Source of the DNA: an uncultured Prevotellaceae bacterium
Lineage (GTDB): Bacteria > Bacteroidota > Bacteroidia > Bacteroidales > Bacteroidaceae
Assembly: GCA_937893145.1 (NCBI GenBank)
Contig: CALBJW010000139.1
Span: 1-16,733 of the forward strand
Direction of reading: 5' to 3'
Length of the DNA stretch: 16,733 bases
Shown here: positions 1 to 5,440 of the stretch, one piece after another
How positions within the stretch are numbered: the stretch's first letter is position 1
Layout: each line of letters starts with the position of its first letter
Made by a program: the position numbers and the translations under genes
The notes under the pieces: model-generated
What the model was told of the DNA's origin: nothing
Database searches by the model: none
The model's input: the letters and a program-made list of their open reading frames with translations, nothing else

Positions 1-556
1 TAGCAGTGGCGATGAGGGCAAGGATGCTGGCTGTGTAATAGAGAAAGGTGTAGTCGTGTTCGAGCGAGGAGGTGAGTTCGGCAGAATAAGGCACAGACGA
101 ACGGATAATCTTGTCGCCAAAGCGTGTGGCAGAGTAGAAGTATTTCTCTCCGTTCATCTCAGAGGCTCGTTTGATGGCATAACCACTACCATTCTGGAGT
201 GCCTCTTGTATCTCCTCTCGCCAGAGGTGATTGCCCATACGACTAACATCAGCTTCTTCTGTGTCGGAGAGAACGTTGCCGAGTGTGTCGATAACGGTGA
301 CACGAATGGCAGCACCCTCAAAGCCCCCTCCTTGCTCCCCCAGGGGGGAGTGATAGCCAAGCGCGGTGTTCTTCCCCCGTTGTTGAGATAAGAGGGGGGC
401 GATGTGGTAGTTGTTGAGTTGCAACTGCGAATGAAGAATGTCAACACGGAAGGCATGTTCACGCCTATACTCATATATACCGAAGAAGAGCGTGAATACG
501 CTTGCAAGCATAGTCGCCATAACGACTATCTTGTTTGTGAGTCGTATCTTTATCAT
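1..556 (-). CDS. PhoR-like sensor histidine kinase, N-terminal part (cut by the window edge)
   Basis: The reading frame starts at the ATG at 556 and stays open to position 1, giving 185 residues with no stop. It begins MIKIRLTNKIVV, has a first membrane segment at about residues 9-28, an extracytoplasmic sensing region (about 29-168) containing the stretch IRVTVIDTLGNVL, and a second hydrophobic segment starting near residue 169 (FLYYTASILALIATA). This is the usual front end of a Bacteroidetes PhoR-type kinase. The HisKA and ATPase domains would lie beyond the window, so the kinase call rests on topology and context. The gene starts 14 nt after the stop of the response regulator, so the two are almost certainly cotranscribed, regulator first. 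Residues about 54-81 (LLSQQRGKNTALGYHSPLGE and following) look like an in-frame insertion of an interspersed repeat. By inference its role is to sense phosphate limitation and phosphorylate the adjacent regulator. Confidence 0.78.
   Translation of the reverse strand, partial: MIKIRLTNKIVVMATMLASVFTLFFGIYEYRREHAFRVDILHSQLQLNNYHIAPLLSQQRGKNTALGYHSPLGEQGGGFEGAAIRVTVIDTLGNVLSDTEEADVSRMGNHLWREEIQEALQNGSGYAIKRASEMNGEKYFYSATRFGDKIIRSSVPYSAELTSSLEHDYTFLYYTASILALIATA
315..397. repeat. GC-rich palindromic interspersed repeat inside the kinase gene
   Basis: Runs of C and G alternate here: CCCCCTCC at 324-331, CTCCCCCAGGGGGGAG at 335-350, CTTCCCCCG at 371-379 and GAGGGGGG at 392-399. They can fold into hairpins and differ sharply from the surrounding coding sequence. 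Read on the kinase strand it encodes a Gly/Gln-rich low-complexity peptide (about residues 54-81) and keeps the frame open. The look is that of interspersed palindromic repeats seen in many bacterial genomes. The exact ends are uncertain. Confidence 0.55.
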
Positions 557-570
557 CTTTCTAATAAGTG

Positions 571-1383
571 CTATTTGCCAAACATATACCCATATCCAAA
601 CTTGGTGCGCAGGCATTCGCCATAGCGTCCTATCTTCTTGCGTATGCGAGTGATATTGACATCCACCGTGCGGTCCAGAACTATCGTGTCGCTTGGCCAT
701 ACGGTACTGAGTATCTTTTCACGCGAAAAGACCTGTCCTGGTTTGGAGAGAAGAAGGGCAAGCAGTTCAAATTCCAGTTTTGTGAACAGCACTTCATTGC
801 CATCAATGAAGCATTCCTTGCGGTCAAGGTCTAACTTTATGCCAACAGACCCACCCCCTTGCCCCTCTCCTGAAGGGAGGGGGGTATATACTATTATATG
901 TCCGTCATCTCTCTTGGCTGATGAGGCATTCATACCTATCGCACCTTCATAGGCAGAGGTATCCTCTCCCCTCCCTTTGGGTGAGGGGGTGGGGGTGGGT
1001 ATTCTCCTCAACACAGCCTTTACCCTTGCCTTCACCTCACTGATGCGGAAGGGTTTGCAGATATAGTCATCACTGCCGAGAGCAAAACCTTGCAGAAGGT
1101 CTTCCTCCAGAGTCTTTGCTGTGCAGAAGATGATGGGGATGTTGGACATGAAGTAGTTCTGCTTCAGTTCTGATGCCCACTCAAAGCCCGACTTTGGAGT
1201 CATCATCACATCAAGCAGTATCAGGTCAGTCTGTTTGCCTATAGACAGATTCTTCATTATGATCCCCTGTCCTTCATCAGCCCCTTCTGCCACATCCACA
1301 TCATAGCCCTCCATCTCAAGATTGAAACGGAGTATCTCACAAATGTCGGGTTCGTCATCGACGATAAGAATACGCTTTGCCAT
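571..1383 (-). CDS. PhoB-like response regulator (OmpR/PhoB family) with an expanded linker
   Basis: This 270-residue protein has a receiver domain (1-125) and a C-terminal winged-helix DNA-binding domain (about 182-268). Receiver landmarks are the acidic pocket D9/D10 (VDDEPD), the phosphoacceptor D58 (LILLDVMM), the switch T88 (IIFCTAK) and K110 (YICKPF). The effector domain shows the family's LTKLEFELLALL-like helix, FSREKIL, the recognition region DRTVDVNITRIRKKIG and the final hairpin KFGYGYMF. It sits upstream of a sensor kinase and divergent from a phosphate porin, next to transport and polyphosphate genes, so a PhoB-type role in phosphate starvation is the best inference. The symbol phoB is not assigned because OmpR-family members cannot be told apart by sequence alone. 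Residues about 129-178 are an unusually long linker encoded by a repeat doublet. The family normally has about 220-235 residues, so the excess matches the insertion. Confidence 0.93.
   Translation of the reverse strand: MAKRILIVDDEPDICEILRFNLEMEGYDVDVAEGADEGQGIIMKNLSIGKQTDLILLDVMMTPKSGFEWASELKQNYFMSNIPIIFCTAKTLEEDLLQGFALGSDDYICKPFRISEVKARVKAVLRRIPTPTPSPKGRGEDTSAYEGAIGMNASSAKRDDGHIIVYTPLPSGEGQGGGSVGIKLDLDRKECFIDGNEVLFTKLEFELLALLLSKPGQVFSREKILSTVWPSDTIVLDRTVDVNITRIRKKIGRYGECLRTKFGYGYMFGK
849..1000. repeat. Inverted repeat doublet (REPIN-like) in the regulator's linker
   Basis: Two related GC-rich units lie in opposite orientation. The first (about 850-884) reads CCCACCCCCTTGCCCCTCTC followed by TGAAGGGAGGGGG on the plus strand. 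The second (about 961-1000) reads CCCACCCCCACCCCCTCACC followed by AAAGGGAGGGGAGAGG on the minus strand. Each is itself partly palindromic, and the pair could form one long stem around about 75 nt of spacer. On the gene strand the doublet is translated without a stop, giving TPTPSPKGRGE at one end and PLPSGEGQGGGS at the other. Proline/glycine peptides of this type are a typical trace of such repeats inside genes. Confidence 0.7.
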
Positions 1384-1406
1384 ACTTTATGAATAATTAC
1401 CAGGTG

Positions 1407-1435
1407 CAAAGTTACAAAATTCTATTTGAATACAA
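1407..1435 (-). promoter_or_regulatory. Promoter of the response regulator-kinase operon
   Basis: On the minus strand TAACTTTG (1414-1407) matches the Bacteroidetes -7 consensus TAnnTTTG. A TTG at 1435-1433 lies 18 nt upstream, close to the usual -33 spacing. The start codon at 1383 would follow a leader of about 16-20 nt. No 11-bp-phased repeat precedes it at the 9-nt distance used by the three phosphate promoters, so basal expression independent of the regulator is plausible. Confidence 0.55.
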
Positions 1436-1501
1436 CTCACATTCTTTTTCTCCAGTCATAACTTTAACAACATTGTAACACTTTGCTCCGATTTCACCGA
1501 A

Positions 1502-1548
1502 ACTTAACACCTTTGCAACATCTCTGTAATATCGTTCACCTACCTTTG
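1502..1548 (+). promoter_or_regulatory. Candidate Pho box and promoter of the porin-HD operon
   Basis: Octamers ACTTAACA (1502), TTGCAACA (1513) and CTGTAATA (1524) recur every 11 bp. The last ends 9 nt before TACCTTTG (1541-1548), a perfect TAnnTTTG -7 element. There is no TTG at the normal -33 distance, as expected if an activator replaces sigma contacts there. A further 11-bp pair, CTTTAACA (1462) and TTGTAACA (1473), lies upstream out of phase with the first set. The architecture matches that upstream of the Na+/Pi cotransporter and ppk1 in this window. Binding by the adjacent PhoB-like regulator is inference. Confidence 0.68.
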
Positions 1549-1597
1549 CACCGTCACTGCGAGAGCGAACCAAAACCTTGCGATGACGATGTGTTTT

Positions 1598-2638
1598 ATG
1601 AATAAAGTAGGTGTTTTCCTTTTGTTCTTATGCTGCTGCGGTGCTTCAGTAGCGCAAACAAACAATCTTCCCCAGATACATGGCATCCTGCGTGGCAAGT
1701 ATGAGTACCAGCCCGACCTCGATGCCAGTCGCTTTGAGGTGCGCAATGCTCGTCTCTCAGTAGATGGCAACCTGCCTCTGCGTTCTTCATATAAGTTGGA
1801 GGTGGACCTATGTGATGAGTCGGCTATCAAGATGAAAGATGCGTGGGTGAGAGTAAATCCTGTAAGCACTTTGCGCATCACGCTTGGACAGCAGCGTATG
1901 CCATTCTCTATTGATGCTCACCGTAATCCTTCGGCTCAGTATTTTGCCAACCGTTCATTTATTGCGAAACAGGTGGGTGACATGCGTGATGTGGGTGCTG
2001 CAGTGGGTTATGACATAGTGAATGGGGAGGCACGCAAGGTGTTGTCGGTCGATGCTGGAATATACAACGGCAGTAATCTCGACAACCAGAAGACTGCATG
2101 GTTTACCTCACCTGCATATTCTGCCCGCATACAGTATTTCCCAGTATCGGGACTTGCAATAATTCCAAGTGTGCAGCACCAACTCATTGCAAACCGCGAA
2201 GCATCATACACATCTATGGACTTCGGTGCGTACTACGAGAAGGGCGGTCTGCACATTGAGGCAGAATACCTCCGTAAGATATATGCTCACGACACCTTTG
2301 ATGATTGCAATGCTGTGGATGCGATGGCAATCTATAAGCAGAAACTGAAGAGTGAGAAGTCTTATATACAAACCATCAGCTATCTGCTCCGCTATGACTA
2401 TATGGACAAGCATAGCGATGGCAAGAAAGGATTTGAGAATGGTGATGGCCCAAAGAGACTCATCATGTCGGATGCTCAGCGTCATCGCATCACTGCAGGC
2501 ATGACATTCTCTGTGCGTAACAAGTATTTCCCTACAGACCTCAGACTCAACTACGAGAAGTATTGGTATCCTTCAGGTGGTACACCAAAGGAAAGCGAAC
2601 AGGACAAACTCGTAGCTGAGGTGATGATAAGGTTTTAA
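1598..2638 (+). CDS. OprO/OprP-type phosphate-selective porin
   Basis: From the ATG at 1598 this encodes 346 residues with a clear signal peptide (MNKVGVFLLFLCCCGASVAQ). An upstream in-frame ATG at 1583 would add MTMCF, which fits a signal peptide less well. The mature protein is made of alternating amphipathic strands and ends in the aromatic outer-membrane signal MIRF. The opening pattern GILRGKYEYQPD, SRFEVRNARLSVDGN, SYKLEVDL and MKDAWVRVNP, followed by LGQQRMPFSID, is that of the phosphate-selective porin O/P family. Family members are trimeric 16-strand barrels that pass phosphate or polyphosphate into the periplasm, although specificity cannot be read from sequence alone. It is divergent from the PhoB-like regulator, carries a candidate Pho box promoter, and is followed 44 nt later by the HD-domain gene, probably in one transcript. 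Confidence 0.88.
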   Translation: MNKVGVFLLFLCCCGASVAQTNNLPQIHGILRGKYEYQPDLDASRFEVRNARLSVDGNLPLRSSYKLEVDLCDESAIKMKDAWVRVNPVSTLRITLGQQRMPFSIDAHRNPSAQYFANRSFIAKQVGDMRDVGAAVGYDIVNGEARKVLSVDAGIYNGSNLDNQKTAWFTSPAYSARIQYFPVSGLAIIPSVQHQLIANREASYTSMDFGAYYEKGGLHIEAEYLRKIYAHDTFDDCNAVDAMAIYKQKLKSEKSYIQTISYLLRYDYMDKHSDGKKGFENGDGPKRLIMSDAQRHRITAGMTFSVRNKYFPTDLRLNYEKYWYPSGGTPKESEQDKLVAEVMIRF

Positions 2639-2682
2639 TTCTTTCGGAATGCCGCACACTAACTTTTATATAATAAATTACC

Positions 2683-3519
2683 ATGCAATCAAATAAATCC
2701 ATAAAAGAAGAAGCTCTCGAAGGAAAGATAACCAAACTCCTTACCGAGATGGTGGCAAACTACACTTTAGACCCTCTGCCATTAAATATAGTACAGATCC
2801 TATTGGCTGATGCTGAAGTCAAGGCAATCCATGACTATGCCAACACCGTATCCATCACCCGAGTGGGGCTAAACGATCATGGACCAGTACACATGAAGAC
2901 CGTGTGCTACAATGCATTGAAGATGCTGAGAATATTGCGCGATTCGGGCGTGCAGACCAGCCTCGAACAGGAGTCGGCAGGCACATTCTCCGACAGCCTC
3001 ACAGCCGTCTGCATCGCAGCCCTCCTGCATGATGCAGGTATGACCATAGCACGCAAGGGACACGAACTCTATTCGGGCATCATAGCCTATCATATCATCA
3101 GCCAGACGCTCACTGAGGCATTGCCCCATGATGTGAGACGCCGTACCATCATCCAGTCACTCGCTATGGAAGGAATCCTCGGCCACATGACCACCAACCC
3201 CATCCATTCCATCGAGGCAGGACTGATACTCGTAGCTGATGGATGCGACATGACCAAAGGGCGAGCTCGCATCCCTCTGGAGCGACCAACCAAGCCCGCC
3301 GAGGGCGACATCCACAAGTATTCAGCCCACTCCATCGAACAGGTAAAGATACATCACGGCTCCGAACGCCCCATAAAGATAGAAGTCCGCATGAAGTCCG
3401 AAGTCGGTTTCTTTCAGATCGAGGAAGTCCTTATCCCCAAGATTCAGTCCAGTCCTGCCAAGCATCTCATAGAACTCTATGCAGGAGTGGAAGGGGAGGA
3501 TATGAAGAGGTATATATGA
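2683..3519 (+). CDS. HD-domain metal-dependent phosphohydrolase
   Basis: This 278-residue soluble protein has no signal peptide or membrane segment. It shows the HD superfamily metal ligands in order: H70 (NDHGPVH), H116-D117 (ALLHDAGM), a possible accessory histidine at H127 (KGHE), and D186 in LVADGCDMTKGR. HD proteins hydrolyse phosphate esters such as nucleotides, cyclic dinucleotides or ppGpp; the substrate here cannot be assigned. The last 60 residues (RPIKIEVRMKSEVGFFQIEE and following) look like a small alpha/beta domain, possibly regulatory. The start lies 44 nt after the porin stop, so it is probably the second gene of the candidate Pho-controlled operon. By inference it releases phosphate from a nucleotide or tunes a signalling nucleotide during phosphate starvation. 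It converges on the Na+/Pi gene with a 43-nt gap holding only a weak short stem (AGCAA/TTGCT, 3529-3549). Confidence 0.85.
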   Translation: MQSNKSIKEEALEGKITKLLTEMVANYTLDPLPLNIVQILLADAEVKAIHDYANTVSITRVGLNDHGPVHMKTVCYNALKMLRILRDSGVQTSLEQESAGTFSDSLTAVCIAALLHDAGMTIARKGHELYSGIIAYHIISQTLTEALPHDVRRRTIIQSLAMEGILGHMTTNPIHSIEAGLILVADGCDMTKGRARIPLERPTKPAEGDIHKYSAHSIEQVKIHHGSERPIKIEVRMKSEVGFFQIEEVLIPKIQSSPAKHLIELYAGVEGEDMKRYI

Positions 3520-3562
3520 AAGGAGAGTAGCAACGAATACATCATTGCTGCCCCCCCTTTCC

Positions 3563-5251
3563 TCACGCCCTTGTCTGTCTTGCCTTGCTCTGTACTACAT
3601 TGAGGATGTAGTCGCCGAGTTTCTCAAGACCATTGATGTAGTCGATGTAGAAGGCTCCGAGTTTGTAGTCGTACTGACCAGTAGCAATGTTCTGGAGGTT
3701 GTCGCTACGCACCTGTGTACGGAGGGCATTTATCTGCTGTTCGATACTATAGCTACGACTGATGTCGTGACCTTCTCCTTCTGGTTGCTGGAGAGTGGCG
3801 GTCATGAGAGCGAGGGCTTCGCTGACAAGATGCTCCATACGGATAATCTGTTCAAACTGTTCTGGGTTGAAAGGCTCAGGACAGTTTTCTTGTTTACGGC
3901 TGAGAGTGCGAGCCAGTGAGAAACAGCAGTCGCCGATACTCTCAAGGTCATCCACCTCACGAAGCATACGCTGCACCTGTCGTTTGGCTTCGTCAGAGAG
4001 GCGACCTTCACTAACTTGCTGCAGATAGTGGGCTATCTCATACTCCATATTATCGGTGATGCCTTCATATTTCTCAACCTTGGCGAAAAGTTTCTTGAAG
4101 TTGTCATCATCATAATCGTCATCGTTGGTTCTCATAGAGAGAACACAGTTGAATGACTTCTGGCATCGTTCTGCAAAGTGTACAATCTCCTTGCGGGCCT
4201 GAAGCATAGAGAGTTCGGCAGTGGAGAAGAGACCGCCAGAGATATATTTCAGACCATATTCCTCTACCTCTTCCTTGAGAGGAAGTACGCGGCACACGAA
4301 GTTTTCTATCTGTTTCACAAAACCTATCAGCAATAAGGTGTTGAAGATATTGAATGCTGTGTGGAACATGGACAGTTTGAAGAGGTCGTTGGAGCCTACC
4401 ATCATCACATCCTCTACAAACCAGCTGACTGCATTACAGAACGGATAGAACATGAGCAGCACGACGACCACACCAAACACATTGAAGAACATGTGAGCGA
4501 GGGCAGCACGACGAGCCTGTGTGCCTGCTGTCATGGATGCCATCATGGCTGTGATAGTAGTACCTATGTTTTGTCCCATAGCAAGTGCTGCAGCCTGTTC
4601 GAGTCCGAAGCCAGGAATGTTCATGTCGAAGAGCATCAGAGTGATAGCCATTGTGGCTGCCGATGCCTGTACTACCATTGTGACCAATGCACCAACGATG
4701 ACAAAGAGAATGATGGTGAGGAATCCTCCACCAGCAACCTTAGACAGCATGTTTGCCACCATCGAACCGATGTCGAGGTCTGTGGCTGCCTGTTGCAAGA
4801 AACTCAATCCCATGAACAAGAAGGCAAATCCGAAGATGAATTCACCTACTGACTTGCGTTTGTTGCGACCACTGAAGATGAGTGGAATGCCAAAGGCAAG
4901 GAGAGGAAGGGCAAGTGCTGCTATGTTTACCTTGAAACCGATGGCTGAGATAATCCACGCAGTCACCGTAGTACCTACGTTGGCACCCATTATGACTCCG
5001 ATGGCTTGGGCAAGGTTCATCAGTCCTGCGTTGACAAACGACACGACCATGACTGTTGTGGCTGATGATGACTGGATGAGAGCAGTGACTACAAGTCCAG
5101 TGAATACTCCCATGATACGATTTTTGGTCATGGCAGCAAGAATGCTGCGCAGACGGTCTCCGGCAAACTTCTCAAGTCCTTCACTCATTGTCTTCATTCC
5201 GAAGAGGAAGAGACCGAGTGAACCGAAGAGGGAAAGTAGATTTAGAATCAT
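3563..5251 (-). CDS. Na+/phosphate cotransporter (NptA/PNaS family) with a PhoU-like tail
   Basis: This 562-residue protein has about eight to ten membrane segments in residues 1-325 arranged as the family's inverted pair of repeats. Each half has the signature pair: QSSSATT (60-66) with GANVGTT (89-95), and QASAATM (195-201) with GQNIGTT (226-232). The second glutamine motif departs slightly from the usual QSSSAT form. Residues about 340-555 are cytoplasmic, helical and highly charged (VEKYEGITDNMEYEIAHYL, MLREVDDLESIGDCC), resembling PhoU. It would import phosphate with sodium across the inner membrane, while the PhoU-like part probably gates transport or reports phosphate status. It stands alone on its strand and is divergent from ppk1 across a shared regulatory region. 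The symbol is left blank because nptA and yjbB are both used for this family. Confidence 0.92.
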   Translation of the reverse strand: MILNLLSLFGSLGLFLFGMKTMSEGLEKFAGDRLRSILAAMTKNRIMGVFTGLVVTALIQSSSATTVMVVSFVNAGLMNLAQAIGVIMGANVGTTVTAWIISAIGFKVNIAALALPLLAFGIPLIFSGRNKRKSVGEFIFGFAFLFMGLSFLQQAATDLDIGSMVANMLSKVAGGGFLTIILFVIVGALVTMVVQASAATMAITLMLFDMNIPGFGLEQAAALAMGQNIGTTITAMMASMTAGTQARRAALAHMFFNVFGVVVVLLMFYPFCNAVSWFVEDVMMVGSNDLFKLSMFHTAFNIFNTLLLIGFVKQIENFVCRVLPLKEEVEEYGLKYISGGLFSTAELSMLQARKEIVHFAERCQKSFNCVLSMRTNDDDYDDDNFKKLFAKVEKYEGITDNMEYEIAHYLQQVSEGRLSDEAKRQVQRMLREVDDLESIGDCCFSLARTLSRKQENCPEPFNPEQFEQIIRMEHLVSEALALMTATLQQPEGEGHDISRSYSIEQQINALRTQVRSDNLQNIATGQYDYKLGAFYIDYINGLEKLGDYILNVVQSKARQTRA

Positions 5252-5279
5252 TACTGTTTAAAAAGTGGTTTACGAATTT

Positions 5280-5342
5280 TGTTGCAAAAGTATTACGAAA
5301 ATGTTACAAAGTTGTTACAACTGTATTAAGAAATTATTACAT
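5280..5342 (-). promoter_or_regulatory. Candidate Pho box array and promoter of the Na+/Pi cotransporter
   Basis: Read toward the gene on the minus strand, octamers ATGTAATA (5342-5335), TCTTAATA (5331-5324), TTGTAACA (5320-5313) and TTGTAACA (5309-5302) recur every 11 bp. After exactly 9 nt comes TACTTTTG (5292-5285), a perfect TAnnTTTG -7 element. Two more copies in the same phase, TCGTAATA (5298-5291) and TTGCAACA (5287-5280), overlap the core promoter. The start codon at 5251 would follow a leader of roughly 25-30 nt. The two adjacent identical TTGTAACA copies parallel the CTGTCAT-N4-CTGTCAT direct repeat of the E. coli Pho box. Confidence 0.72.
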
Positions 5343-5348
5343 TGTTAT

Positions 5349-5406
5349 TTGTAATACTAATGCAACAAGTTTGAAATCTCTATGTAATAATGCTCACCGA
5401 CCTTTG
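5349..5406 (+). promoter_or_regulatory. Candidate Pho box array and promoter of ppk1
   Basis: On the plus strand octamers TTGTAATA (5349), ATGCAACA (5360), TTGAAATC (5371, the weakest) and ATGTAATA (5382) recur every 11 bp. After exactly 9 nt comes GACCTTTG (5399-5406), which fits TAnnTTTG except at its first base. The array points toward ppk1, opposite to the neighbouring array that points toward the cotransporter. A transcription start just after 5406 excludes an upstream in-frame ATG at 5390 and supports the ATG at 5441. Confidence 0.62.
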
Positions 5407-5440
5407 CGGCAACAAAAGAAATATTCACTTTTTCAGACAA

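Noticed and set aside
3529..3549. Possible terminator between the convergent HD and Na+/Pi genes
   Set aside because: Only a 5-bp AGCAA/TTGCT stem with an 11-nt loop and no U-run; too weak to call.
4521..5261. 246-codon plus-strand frame opposite the Na+/Pi cotransporter
   Set aside because: Antisense to conserved transport motifs; Ala/Met/Pro-rich composition of a shadow frame.
5390..5440. Upstream in-frame ATG of ppk1 at 5390
   Set aside because: It lies before the predicted -7 element (5399-5406) and adds residues that do not resemble PPK1 starts; the ATG at 5441 fits the family.
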